64,000 bases of DNA from contig JAIWNI010000051.1 in NCBI GenBank assembly GCA_025331435.1, positions 62,001 through 126,000 of the forward strand. The letters run 5' to 3'. The notes beneath the pieces are model-generated. The model saw only the letters and a program-made list of their open reading frames with translations, was not told the origin of the DNA and made no database searches. This document shows positions 48,112-59,851 of this stretch, piece by piece. Each line of letters starts with the position of its first letter. The stretch's first letter is position 1. This DNA is from Choanephora cucurbitarum (Eukaryota; Mucoromycota; Mucoromycetes; Mucorales; Choanephoraceae). The translations under genes were made by a program, and so were the position numbers.

Positions 48112-48462
48112 TAAAATTATCTTCCTTTTTGTACAGTTTGAATCCAAGAAATAATATGTATAAGACCGATTGTGCTGCTTCTCTACAACACTAGCATAGC
48201 CACCATTGTTATGATTGACCTTTTTCTTTAGTACAACGCGCCACCAGTCCATCTAAAAGTGGTTTGCCAATGAGAAATGAATCCTCTTATTCGTCTTTGA
48301 AAGAGGAAGGTTAGAAAAACATGTCTGATTGCTTGGTCTTTAAGTTCAAAGATAGCGTTTACGTAATTGGACTAAAACTCCGTTCCCGTGGATTAAAGAG
48401 AAAGTTCAGCATTTTCCTTTCCTTCTTGTTTTTTCTGTTTGTTTGTCAAATAAACATAAATA
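48112..48462. other. Intergenic between DAHP synthase and the UPF0303 gene
   Basis: No ORF supported. The last 60 bp are T/C-rich, a likely leader of the next gene. Confidence 0.4.
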
Positions 48463-49107
48463 ATGAGCGATCTCAAACAACTTGTTGCTAGCATTGTTGA
48501 ACAGGAAGAAAAATGTCAGTTCACATCTTTTACTTCTGAAGATGCGCTCAAATTAGGCTTGTTGCTTATCGAAAAAGCCAAACCTTACAAGAAATCTGTT
48601 GTAATCGATATTACTTTGGGCGGCCATCAATTGTTTCACTATGCCATGGATGGTACTTCCAAAGACAATGACGAATGGGTTCGTCGCAAAAAGTAAGAAT
48701 ATACTATGTTCTGTTCGGAGTAGCCTACTAATTGTGGTACTATAGTAACACTGTAAACCGCTTCGGTCGCTCTAGTTACTATGTCGGTCGAAACCTTGCA
48801 AGTCAAAACAAGACAATTGAAGAGAAATACTTTGTAAGTCAAGGTCGTTAAGGTGACATTTTGTATTAATTCTTTCTTTTTTTTTGGCTTCATTTAGGTA
48901 AGTGAAAGCGATTATGCTACTCATGGTGGTGCTTTTCCTTTAAAGATCAAAAATGTTGGCGTTGTTGGCACTATTACTGTTTCTGGTCTTGCTCAACAAG
49001 TAAGTTCATGCAATGATCAAACAATAACAAATGCTCATTTTCTTTATGTTTTTCAGGATGACCATAACCTAGTAGCTGATACTATTCAAGAATACATTTC
49101 TCAATAA
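48463..49107 (+). CDS. UPF0303 / HbpS-like family protein
   Basis: Four exons (48463-48692, 48746-48833, 48898-48999, 49057-49107) give 156 residues. The pattern includes VVIDITLGGHQLFHYAMDGTS, VRRKNNTVNRFGRSSYYVG, and GGAFPLKIKNVGVVGTITVSGL, followed by a short DDHNLVADTIQEY end. These are the hallmarks of the UPF0303 branch of HbpS-like proteins. Bacterial HbpS relatives bind or degrade heme, but the eukaryotic members have no firm function. It is a small soluble protein without a signal peptide and a complete member by length. Confidence 0.88.
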
Positions 49108-49271
49108 TAAATAGATTATTATACGCTTTAAAACTTTTCTTTCTAGCTTATGTTATACTGCTCTAAAGATAGCTATGAAGGCGGTTTTTTTTTACACATC
49201 TGTCTATAAAGTGAAACTTTCTTTGGAGATGAACTTTAAGAAAATCTTTTCTTTTTTTTTTGCTCCTTAAA

Positions 49272-49947
49272 ATGGAAGAGAAAAAGAAGACGACTGTATG
49301 TACTATAGAACCTACTATATTTAACTTTAGGCACTCTACGTTTGAATATTCAGCCTATCAACCCTCACAACGTTTTCTGAGAGATTTCGAAACTATCTTT
49401 CCTCATCTAAGTGTTCGACAAAGAAAGCAGATGTTGGTTGTACCTGTCATCCAGAAATGTCAACATGACATGGTGGGGATCACAAAAGAAGTCAACTATG
49501 AACGAGACGTTCGTCTAGAACTGGTAATATTAGTCTTACTGCAAGCTCCTCGGTTCTTATCTTGTTCTAGTATAGTTTGTACAATGGGGCAAATTAGTAG
49601 TTGATCGCATAAAATCAATTGGCATGTGGGCGGATATTATGGATCCCGCCTCTGGATTTCCGGTAAGCATGACAAAAGGCATAGGCATGGTATGGTAGTA
49701 TTTATTTCCTCGGTATATCTAGGTATTTGGAGAAGCTGGACCAAGTCCTTATCCAGACGTACAAGGAACACATATGTTGGCCTCTCGATTTGATGTTCAA
49801 AATGTAGGCTGTTGCCATATATTGCTTCATCCTACATGGAGTAGCTATATATACCCTTCTACTTTATTTACAACAGCTCCATCAGATATCCTTCAGAAAG
49901 TGATTGACGAAATTACACTCAATTCAACTGTTTGTACAAGGCAATAA
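49272..49947 (+). CDS. MMADHC: CblD/MMADHC-like cobalamin-trafficking protein
   Basis: Three exons (49272-49523, 49576-49662, 49723-49947) give 187 residues. The chain carries LRDFETIFPHL, VIQKCQHDMVG, MWADIMDPASGFPVFGE, DVQNVGCCHILLHPTW and a TLFTTAPSD end. These match, in order, the C-terminal domain of MMADHC. That protein routes vitamin B12 between methionine synthase and methylmalonyl-CoA mutase. The long N-terminal half of animal MMADHC, with its mitochondrial signal, is absent, so this form is probably cytosolic (inference). Presence in a fungus implies cobalamin use, which is known in early-diverging fungi but lost in most Dikarya. It lies 165 bp after the UPF0303 gene, same strand. 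Confidence 0.85.
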
Positions 49948-50261
49948 CAACAGTTATGAAAACGTATTTTTGCCTCCCTATATAATTGGTGACGATAAAG
50001 ACGATCTGTTTAATGGACAAAAGTAACAAACAAATAGATAAGCAAGCGAGTATAAGACTAGAAACAAATAAAATATAGCTGAAAAAGGGAAGCAGAGGTA
50101 TAAGTAGGCATAGAAGAAAAACAAAGATGTTCAATACGACCAACACCTATGGGAAAGAACAGAGAGATGCTATGCTTTTTTCAATTATGCACAAGCATAA
50201 GCCAAGGGTAGAAGCGAAAAAACAACGGCAAAAGGCAAATGTGCGTCATACTAACACACAC
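49948..50261. other. Convergent intergenic region
   Basis: Lies between the 3' ends of the MMADHC-like gene and the carrier gene. No feature recognised. Confidence 0.4.
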
Positions 50262-51770
50262 TTACAAGAGTGCTGCGCCTTCGTGATTCTTTGTAGCCAA
50301 GTTAGTTGGTTGAAACATTTTCATTGTCCATGTGTATGCAGCAAATGTAGCAGCATTTGAAGGAAAAGCCCTCAAGATGGTTGGTGTCAAACCTCTAAAG
50401 AAGATACGCCAACCTTCATTATGATAAGATCTCTTGATACAATCGAAGAAGCCTTTGTATCTATCAGGTTCTGATTGAACTCTTGTCTTGACAACATCTA
50501 AACTCAAACAGTTTAGATATCAACTGTTTACAAAAAAATTCCATTTCCTTTTTCTTCTCACTACTCAGTTCCTCTTACCAGCAAAATAAGTGGAGCACCA
50601 AGCAACAATACCTGCTGACCCGCCTGCTAAAATAACCTTGGGTCCAGATAGTTCATATGTATCATTGCCTGTACTTTTAGGATCAGCAGAAGTAAGTGCT
50701 CTACAAATGAACTCATACGAAAGGAAGTAAGGTCCAAAACTAAGTTCACGTAATGTTGTAGGTAGCATTCCTTTGAAGCAATACTTTATACCACCCGTTA
50801 AGTAGAGATGCTTAAGACAATCAATGGGTCCTTTGATAGATGTTGAATGAGTCTGACTCTGTAGTTGAACTTTCACAAGTTCCATGGGACATGTTACTAC
50901 ACTGAAGAAGCGTCTGAGTCAACTCTTTCTTTCTCATCTCTTATCTGCACATACCTTGTAATAACACCAGCACCCATTCCAGCAAAGAATACATGTTGTA
51001 AAGGAGGCAATTTAGGATCAGTGATAGGAGTGTTGCTGTATTTCTCTTGGACTTTAATAAGCCAGGTGTAAGATCCAAAAACGAGTGCGTTCACACCAGC
51101 AACACCTGCCTATAAACACAACTTTTAAGTACTCTGCTGATCATGCTATCTTTATTACGTTCACTTACTGCAGGAGAAGCCTAAATGACGTTTGTTTGTT
51201 TTTTAAGGTTAGTTCTCCACTCATTGTATGATTTGTAAAGTTGTCTTCTTTTACCATTCCTTTATATAACCCAAATAGCTAAATAAGGTAGATAAGTAAA
51301 TATCTTTAATCGCAATCAATTTCCGATCTCTTATACCTTTTCTTGTCGTACTGTGGTAACAAAACAATTCCAAGTACCCTTATATCGAGAAGCTAGCTCT
51401 CGAGACTGTAATCTAACCTTGACTATAAGATTGCTGTCAGTTTGGACTGTATAGTACTTTGTAGATAAACGTTTAAAAGAGAACCTGTATCTATGATGAA
51501 ATTAGATTAGAGGCAATTAATACAAGTATGATAAGCATAACTTACCAAATGGGTGCCCAACTGCTAAGCCTGCTAGACCTGTAAAGAAATATATGTCACT
51601 TTGGATACTATTTTCCTTAGTGATAATTATGCAGTACCTCCAACTAATCCAGACAGTACAGAATTGAGTGTGTTGACATTGGGCTTTTCAGCTGAATTTA
51701 CTGTGTTAGTTTGTACTCGCTTGGCTGTGTCTTAATATAAAAACTCACGAATTTCATCTACGTCTAACAT
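50262..51770 (-). CDS. Mitochondrial carrier (SLC25; carnitine/amino-acid type)
   Basis: Ten exons on the minus strand: 51770-51749, 51700-51638, 51578-51546, 51492-51487, 51422-51337, 51278-51255, 51180-51169, 51109-50955, 50901-50579, 50497-50262. They join into 319 residues. Three carrier repeats are seen, each with a PxDxxKxR-type signature: HPFDTVKVRLQSR, CPMELVKVQLQSQ and FADVVKTRVQSEP. The third repeat lacks the usual Pro. Features such as EGWRIFFRGLTPTILRAFP point to the carnitine/basic-amino-acid carrier branch; exact substrate unknown. Exon 4 is only 6 nt (ATACAG) and supplies the Asp-Thr of the first signature. Exon 7 is 12 nt. Both are required by frame and motif. It acts in the mitochondrial inner membrane. 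Confidence 0.9.
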
Positions 51771-52224
51771 GATTTAGGAGCTCAGTGATAAAGGGAAAAA
51801 GAAAAAGAAGAAGGAAAAGAAAGAAAGAAAAAAGGGACATTTGTTGCCTACGTATTGCATGTCAAATACGAAATTCCCACGAATGTTGGGTTTTGTGCCC
51901 ACGCTTTAATTACAAGTCAAGATCACTTTTAAAGCAAACACAGGCAATACGAATAAACATAAAATTTATTGTTGGTCGTGCCTTCAACAATCTTTGTTGA
52001 CTCCGACTCGGATTCCAATGCGGTAGTTTTTTAGGGAACAAATCCGGTTATATCTTAAGACCTTTAGATGTCATAAAAGGGAAAGAAAAGACTGGATATA
52101 TAAATTAAAAGAAACAAAAGGAAGTGAGGGAAAGTATTAGTAGCGTTGGTTGTACAGAAAATTAGGGTATCTAGTGACAGTGTTTAAGGTAATAGTGGTA
52201 GAGAAGGGCATGTCTTGAATTCCT
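51771..52224. other. Intergenic, carrier promoter side
   Basis: Purine-rich GAAA tract at about 51790-51835 just upstream of the carrier start; no ORF supported. Confidence 0.4.
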
Positions 52225-52557
52225 TTATTTACTGACAATTCTTTTGTTTTGTGATAGCTTCTTGATGACTTTGGCAGCTGATTTGGATAATGGATTTTGG
52301 TCAATAAGTTCCAATATTTTGGTAATATGCTGAATAGTTGGATCATTTGGGGGAAGGTTCAGTACTGACGACTTTGCTTTTAGGACAACATTTGAGCGAG
52401 TGCCATTGTCACACTCAGGATTTCCTACTAGATAATCATTTTGTGTATTTGAGAGAGCAGCTGTAGTGATGCTGGTGATTTTAGGATTGTAAACAGAGGT
52501 TTTTGACATCAAATCTGTTCCGAGACGCAACAACTTGGGAGGAACGAATAAACTCAT
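52225..52557 (-). CDS. Hypothetical 110-aa protein
   Basis: An intronless ATG-initiated frame (MSLFVPPKLLRLGTDLMSK...) ends with a Lys-rich tail (SAAKVIKKLSQNKRIVSK). The middle is polar and contains LNLPPNDPTIQHITKILELI, which could be one amphipathic helix. No signal peptide, membrane segment or known domain is seen. It lies within a run of minus-strand genes. Composition is protein-like, so I consider it probable but unproven. Confidence 0.5.
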   Translation of the reverse strand: MSLFVPPKLLRLGTDLMSKTSVYNPKITSITTAALSNTQNDYLVGNPECDNGTRSNVVLKAKSSVLNLPPNDPTIQHITKILELIDQNPLSKSAAKVIKKLSQNKRIVSK

Positions 52558-52981
52558 TTTAAAAGACTAGGACTAGGAACATACATTAATGGTCTTAAGC
52601 AATAAAGTAGCCCTTCATTTCAGGGGAACTCATTCATAATCAATCAGGAACTGAAGTGGCCGTCTGTAGTACCTATAGGAACGGACAACTTTTCTTTTCT
52701 TCGTATTTCCTGCCTCTCGCAAACTCAAATTGCTCCAATTAAAGTATGAAAACATCTTCTTAAAGGTGTTGCGACAATGGCTTTCGTTCCTTATGCAGAT
52801 CAATTTCGACTGTGACGCCTGTTGATCAATGAAGATACAGTAGTACCATAAATGAAAATCTGGGACGCGCGACCATTTGGATACATTTGTTATTTATGAG
52901 TCGTATATATATATATTTTAAAAAACAAAAATTGAAATTATGCATAGAAATGATATATAAAAAAAAAGAGGCTGTCTGTGT
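52558..52981. other. Intergenic, nothing recognised
   Basis: Between the hypothetical gene and the SSF1 3' end. A (TA)n-like stretch lies near 52905-52915. Confidence 0.4.
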
Positions 52982-54323
52982 CTATTCGTCATCTTCTTCT
53001 TCAGCACCGTCATCGTCATCATCATCGTCATCTTCTTCTTGAGAGTCTTCTTCATCTAACTGAATATCGTCAAACTCTTCTTCTCCATCATCGTATTCGT
53101 CTTCATCTTCTTCCTTTTGATCTTCGTCCGCTTCATCATCAGATGCTTTCCCACTCTGCTTTCTGGCTTCCTTTTCTGCCTTCTTCTTTTCAACATTCTG
53201 TTCTTGTTGTTCTCTACGGGCTGCTTTTTCTTGAAGTTTACGCTGTCTCTTTCGTTCACTTTCCTTGACTTCCTTCTGTGTTTTGGTAACTATGTACACA
53301 TGTCAGCAAACAGCTCTTTGTGCTCAATGACTTAGAACCTACTGTATCTGTGGTAAAGCACTTCACCACCACACATTCCATTTTCAACCTTTGTCAATTC
53401 AAGTGTCATACGAGGACCTAATTCGTGCAATCTGACAGCTCTTTGATCATTCTTGCGGTTATTGCGTCCATAATCTTGTGGAAGAGTGACAGTTGAGTCA
53501 GGCCCATCTTCTACATCACTTTCGGATACAATAGCTTCACGCAAAACATAGTCTGAAATATCCTCAAAATCACCCAAGTTTGGTAAATTGGTATTAATGA
53601 CACGCTTGATCGATTTGGATACACCTGTAGCCTTAACACCAATACTATAATGACGCACATCGATCATGCCAGTCTCATCATTGTAGTTGAATAGAAGAAC
53701 ACGCTTTGCTTCTGACAATTGCATGGTGTGTATATCGACTGAAGGGAACATATTCTGCAACATGGCTGTCATTACCTTGAATTCTTTGCCGGGTTGTTGG
53801 AAATTGTTTAGCACCAGTAAGGGACTCTTACGGTATTCCACATCAGAAGTTTTGGGGTTCTTTTGAAGTGCAAGACAATCCTTTGTCAATGCATATTCGA
53901 CTACACGGAAGGTAAGAGTGGGTCCACGAGGAACACGACAGATACGCAAATTGACGTTCTTGTCTGTTCTACTGAAGATCAAAAAGTGAGTGACACCCAA
54001 TTGACCTGCTACCATCACAAAGTCTTTAAGACGATTAGATCGACGTTCCTATATGCATGTCAGCTTTGCTTTTCTCGAACAATATCGGTGTGTTGCTTAC
54101 TCTCAAGTGGCTAGCTGTATGAGGCTCGAGGACACGACGGACATCTCTAACAAGAGCAGTGACTGAAGTACCTACAATGCCCGATCGCATAACAAAACTC
54201 TTGGGGATTTTATTCATTTCCTCTTCAGTGGGTGCAACATGAGTTCTGTTCTTTCTCTATTACTTTCGTCTTAGTATGTCTGATCCTAGTTTACTTGGCA
54301 AGCTGTACCTTTCTTTTAGCCAT
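52982..54323 (-). CDS. SSF1: Ribosome-biogenesis factor SSF1/Peter Pan (Brix domain)
   Basis: Four exons on the minus strand (54323-54309, 54256-54101, 54048-53343, 53289-52982) give 394 residues. It begins MAKRKRKNRTHV, followed by PKSFVMRSG and a Brix domain: VRDVRRVLEPHTASHLR, ERRSNRLKDFVMVAGQLGVT, RICRVPRGPTLTFRV, SPLLVLNNF, RHYSIGVKATGVSKSIKRV. It ends in a basic coiled segment and a very acidic tail. This order is that of SSF1/PPAN, a nucleolar factor needed for 27S pre-rRNA processing and 60S subunit assembly. Exon 1 is only 15 nt but supplies the conserved start. Confidence 0.95.
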
Positions 54324-54694
54324 GATTTCGAGTTGGACTTTATTCTTATAAGCAAGAAAAGAAAAATATATAGAAAAGCATGCAAAAAATATAAGAAAAA
54401 ATCGACAACAGTCACGAAATCAGGTCACATCCAGAAATCATTAGGAGGATCTAAGCTACTTGGTGGATCCGTTCGGGATATGTTCTTGAATCAAAGCCAG
54501 CTGCATTAACAAGAAGTCAACAAGATCAAAGATTGTGGATTTAGTCCATCATATGATTCATTTCGTCTGATGAAGGTAGAAGAAGCAGCCACTTTTCGAA
54601 TCTGGTATATATCATTCGGGGCATTGAAATTCCTGCATTTTTGTTTGACAGGAAGCAAATATAGGCTTTCTAAAAAGAATAGAGATGACATTTA
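54324..54694. other. Intergenic between SSF1 start and CHORD gene end
   Basis: Includes the SSF1 promoter (minus strand). No ORF or repeat supported. Confidence 0.4.
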
Positions 54695-55956
54695 TTATTT
54701 CTTATTCAAATGATGTAAAGGAGAGTCAGGGTTATAGAACATTTCAGTACCACCAACAGTACCACCACCACCAGTAACGCCAAAGGTAGTCCAGGTCTTT
54801 ACATTATCGTTGGGTTCTAAGGAGGCCCAGGACATACCACTGGTCTTCTTTAAGCTAATTTCAAGCTTTGTAGAAAGAACTGTAAACTTGGACTCGGCTG
54901 TATCAATCGTCTAACAAAACATATTCAAATTGTTAATTCGACTGATCCCAATCATCATTGTACCTTTGCTAACTTACAGCGAAAAGGGGAAAGGTCTTTG
55001 TGTAACGCTTGTTGCCCTTCATCTTAATATCCACTTCAATAGCTTGGTCTTTGAATTCAACCTTGGTATCTTCCTTGTTTTTGGCAAAAATACTCAGAAT
55101 AATATTGGTTTGTGTTTGGTACCAATCTGTACGGCAATCAACCATTTCTTCAACCTAAAACACACATGTTTATATCACGCATTTAACCCATACAACTTGC
55201 TCTCTGTTTTTCTTACCTGACTGTTAGATCCGACAAACAAATGCTTGCCTTCTTTACAACCGGGAATCTTGAGGAATTCATCGAAATCCAAGACCTTACG
55301 AGGACAACAACTCCAACCTTTTGATCCTTCATGGAAAATAGGGGCACCGGGGTGATGACGACAGACAGCTTCAGCTCCAGATCCACGAGAGGTGGCAGCA
55401 TCCTTCCAGACACGTCCACATCCACGACGTCTACATGTGGTACCTTCAGGAACAGGAATGGATTCATCATCCTCTTCTTCAACTTCGGGTACCTTCTTTG
55501 TCTCCTCTTCCTTCTTGGACTCAACAGCAACAGCAACAGGTGCAGGTGCTTCAGGTTTCTTGCCGTATACTTCTACACCGTCATCAGTAACATGAGCTTG
55601 TTGTTTGGGCTCTTCTTTCTTTTGAACAGCAGGTTGAGCGACAGGTTCTGTGGAGTGGCGACCAAAGGTACAGCCAGGAAGAGCAAGGAACTCGTCAAAA
55701 TCGGAGACTCTCTTTTTACAACAGGACCAGCCCTTTAAGCCTAATGTCCGTCATTGTCAGTTCCTGCATCTGATTCCTGGAGTGATCAGCGTCTTACCTT
55801 CGTGAAAAACAGGAGCACCAGGGTGATATTGACAGGCTAATATGTATATAGAGTGTGAACAACTATTGAAACAGATTTAGACTAGGTCTTACCATTGTCC
55901 TTGTTTTCTTCTTCAGTGAATTCCTTTCCACAGCCCTTATGAGTACACTTGACCAT
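54695..55956 (-). CDS. CHORDC1: CHORD-CS domain protein (HSP90 co-chaperone)
   Basis: Five exons on the minus strand (55956-55893, 55836-55798, 55740-55217, 55154-54978, 54910-54695) give 339 residues. The first CHORD has MVKCTHKGCGKEF, YHPGAPVFHEG, LKGWSCCKKRVSDFDEFLAL and PGC. The second, after a Pro/Ala/Glu-rich spacer, has RRRGCGRVW, CRHHPGAPIFHEGSKGWSCC and DFDEFLKIPGC. A CS (p23-like) domain follows (about residues 215-305; VDCRTDWYQTQTNIILSIFA). Two CHORDs plus CS match CHORDC1/morgana; plant RAR1 lacks the CS part. It binds zinc and HSP90. The ending, rich in Gly and Asp-Asn, looks like the usual short tail. Confidence 0.95.
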
Positions 55957-56289
55957 CTTATATTAGTTTTTTTTTTAGAAAAAAAAAAGCAAGGAAAAGA
56001 AAAAAATAATTTTTTCAAAACGATGGTGTCAAATGAATCTGCCTGTGGTTTAAAAATTCATTCAACCAGAAAAATCCAGAAAAAAATATCCAGAAAAGGA
56101 AGTCGGTGCAAATCATCTTCATTATGAACAAGCATCGAAAAAAGACAGGGTAACAAAGCAAAAGAAGGAAGAGAAGTATGGAATTAATGAAAGATAACAT
56201 TTCTTTTCATATTATGGAGATTATTTATTAGTTATCTTGGTAATACATTAAGAAAAAGATCAGCAACTTTTGTACCAGCCAAAAGATGT
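55957..56289. other. Intergenic, CHORD gene promoter side
   Basis: A/T-rich with several A-runs; no feature recognised. Confidence 0.4.
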
Positions 56290-59200
56290 TTATCGCCAGG
56301 ACACTGCAGCACTAGGACTATTTTTTAAGTTTGCTACATTAGTTGACTTGGAAGCTACACTCAGCAGCAATTGAGTTGGGCGTACTGGTGCATTTGGCTT
56401 TGGTGTAGTATTGTTTTTAATCGAAGATACAATTGTCGGGTTCTCTTTCCGCACTGATTCGCCTGTCGAAGCCTTGTCATTTTTAGTTGGTTTGTTATTG
56501 ATTTTCTCCTTGATTTTGCCTTCTTCAGTGCCTGTCTTGGTAACTGATTGATTCTGCGATGACTTATCGGGCGATTTTAATTGACTTTGTCGACGGTTAA
56601 ACAAATCATCACTGGCTGCACCCTTTATCTTTCTTGAACTTGATGCAATCCCTTTCCTGAAGTCTTGCAACAATGTCGATCGAGAGATATTAGGAACAGG
56701 TGGTATCTCTTCCTCTGGCTCTGTAGTTTTATTGCGCTTCTGTTCATCTAAAATAGCCTCTTGTAAGAGACGAGAGCTGCCTCCGTTGGAAAGCCCTCGA
56801 GATGAAGCTTTTTCGTTCACAGATCGAGGCCGTTGCGCCTTCTTAGCATCCTTTTGAGGAGGTGCACTCGAGGGCTTATTAAGAGCAAGACGATTAGCAC
56901 TTGCCGATCTTATTACTTGAGGCTGGTGAAACGACAACCCAGTTTGAACATGTGCTGTTAAAAGGCTAATATGGGCTTTGGCATTTGGCAGTCGAAATCT
57001 TTCTGATTTTAATGCTGCGCTTTCTGCATTGATCACTAAATAAAATTAATATGTGTTAGTTCATTCACAGTGTCTTTATAAAATAAAGATGGTTTACATT
57101 TCAGTGTCAAGAACTCTTTGAGAGCATCTGCATCATAAAAGAGAGGTGGACTAGGTAGGGGTGGGCCAAAATCGCATACATTGCTGTTTCTCAAAACCTC
57201 CACTCTAACCAAAATTTATGTTAACAACAAACAATTACAGTTGCCAAATCAGGCATATTTTACCTCCAATATCTGCTACCATTGACATATTCTGCACGAA
57301 CAAGAATATAGACGTGAATAAACTGAGATCGAATAGCATTAGGATTGAAGGCTTGATCTCCTTCAATAAACACAACACAGACTACGTCTATAGAATTGGA
57401 AGAGCGTTAGATGAGTCAAAAGGACGATTCTTATGAAGGATAGCTTACCATTGCCAATGAATCTCTTACGCATTATTTGCTGCTCATCGTTTTTGCTAAA
57501 AGGCATTAGTGGTGCAACATGAAACATGATATCCACATCGTTCCATTTAGATACATATGAGTATTTTCCTGTCTCGCCAGCTAATTTTTTAAGATTGATT
57601 GAATATGCTTATTTAACCACAAACAGTGCATCTTTATCTTACTTTTAATATCCAGCCCAGCTGCATATCCTGTATAACCTCTTAGCTCAATTTTGGTTCC
57701 AAGAATATTCATGAAGTCTTTGAATTCAGATGAAAGCCCTGTATTTGAGAACCAAGCTTCTTCTTTCGTCTGACCTTTTTGTGTTGTAATCACGCCAAAC
57801 TTGCACCGTTTTGGGATCTGAATAAAATGAATATCAGTCCTTTTTTTTCTTCCTCGCTACAGAAATACAATGTACCTGTATTTCATCATATTTCAGTAGA
57901 TCCTTTTCGAGTCCTGCTAAAATGGTGGTCTCGGCCGTGAGTTCCTTGAATGATTGGAGATTTAGGTTGGGACAGACTGATAAAATGGCAGCACGTATCA
58001 TACGTGAAGAAGAATTGTTTTCGGTATGACTATTTGAGTTTCTGTTGATCAAAGCTCGAAGTCGGCTGTCATGATAGGACGATGTCTTGTCTGCCTTGCT
58101 TCCCTCCCCTCTTGCCTCTAACTGAGCTAAAGTTTCCTTAACCTTGGCCTCATGGACAAGGAATCTCTTCTGATCGGGCTTTATTATGAAGTTAGTCATG
58201 TATTTCAGATTACACATGTATCAACAGGCTCACCTTATTGCTTCGTACAATAATACGATATTGCGATCCAGGCTGATGAGAGATGGGAATACTATTTCTG
58301 GCTACTTTAGTACGTTCCTGAATGACTGAAATAATACCAACAGATTGTTCTACTGTTTGATTGCTAGTTGAAAGACCAGATAAGTCATGACTGCTGTTCA
58401 GAAATGCACTCATCAGTGTCTTGCTGTTGCGGCTTCTGGTTAGAGATTGTCTTTTTTTCTTGGCTAGTCCTCCTTCTGTGTGTTCTGTAGGTGCGGTTTT
58501 TTCTTGATCAAATGAACCGATCAGTGTAAGGTACGGCTTTCCAACAAAATGATGACGAAACCACGTTGCCTTTTGATCAATTTGATCTGGCTCGAGGCCT
58601 CTATAATGTGAAGCAGACAATGGAGCCATTCCAAGCTTAGGTGTTTCCTTTTTGAAATCGTCAATTGAATGACTACTCAAGTTTGGAAATGATTCAACTA
58701 GTTTCAGGCATTCTTTACAGATGTGTCGAATATCCGCAATCTGTTTAAAACGGTTTGAAGGATATAGAAAGGAATACACAGGATCTTGTTAGTAGGATGA
58801 TACATTGGTATATTTAAAAGCTTATTTTCTAAACATACTAATAGCTTAATATAAGAACCTTGAGTTTTGACATCAAAGCTTGGTATGATTTGATAACTGT
58901 TGCTTTGAACCATAGTTTGGATATCTCGGAGTTGACTTTGAAGTTTTTGAACTTTCTGGGCACAAGATGGCTCGCTACATGCCTCGACTAGAACCTGAAT
59001 TCTCTCTGTGCCAATCGAATCCAGTTCGCGAAGATGAGCAAAAGCAAAGTCGTCAGTTGTATTAAACAGATCCAACAGATATGAGGTATAATCAAGGATA
59101 GCTGTAGCAAGTTCTTTGGTAGTGTCTGCCACAAGCCCTTCAAAGGAAGAGGCATCTTTGGAAATCGAATGCATAAGGGAAGTAGAAATAGTGAGTTGAG

Positions 59201-59851
59201 AGTTAATAAGTGAGTCTGCTAAAGAAATGGTTGAATTGGTAAGAGAAAGGGGTGAAAACCCATTCGAGCTGAATTCATTGTTTGGGGTGATATTATGATG
59301 GTACGAATAAAAGTCTGTTCGTTCAGGAGACGATGTAGAATAAGGAGATGGGCTGGAAATATTACTTTGAGTGTACGTATTAGTATAAGTGTCGATTTTG
59401 CTGTGCTTCTGAGGCAGCTCATGACTTTGGCTACATTTCTTTGTTTGTTGTCCCTAATATAAATCAATTTATTAACATTTTTGAGTTTATATTCTCTTTC
59501 TCTTTTTTTTCTTCCTCTTGGTTGATATATATTTACCTTTTGAATGTCAATACTGGATGATGTGTGAAATGTAGGTGATTTGGATAACGATAGATGTTGT
59601 ATTCTATTGTCTATTTCTTGAATCGAGGTATCTTTGAAGACTGTTTCACTAGCAGTACGTGGACGGAACATTTGACTTAGTCGAGTAGATATACTGTCAC
59701 TGTTTGTCGCTACGGAACTAGTTGTCAAAGTACTTGAGCTTGGCCTTAATGCGAAGAAAGTTGACTGAGCTAACTTTTGGGGTATTTTGCTAGCACGTGA
59801 TGATAATGACGATCGTTTGGTAGGAGAGCTAGCTTCATTGTTCGTGCTCAT
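56290..59851 (-). CDS. Rap/Ran-GAP domain protein, 1007 aa
   Basis: Nine exons on the minus strand: 59851-59537, 59453-58839, 58740-58234, 58178-57876, 57817-57643, 57580-57449, 57387-57264, 57204-57098, 57035-56290. They join into 1007 residues. The N-terminal third is Ser/Thr-rich and probably disordered, followed by a helical region (residues about 180-420). The Rap-GAP domain spans about 600-740. It has FKDFMNILGTKIELRGYTGY, NDVDIMFHVAPLMPF, RKRFIGNDVVCVVF with the predicted catalytic Asn682, and RSQFIHVYILVR. The C-terminal third is again basic and disordered. It should speed GTP hydrolysis by a Rap/Rsr1-type GTPase, so a role in polarity or signalling is likely (inference). The first acceptor of each intron was checked by frame. 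Confidence 0.9.

Noticed and set aside
54695..59851. Idea that CHORD and Rap-GAP genes form one functional cluster with SSF1
   Set aside because: They are unrelated housekeeping genes; same-strand order alone is not evidence of a pathway.
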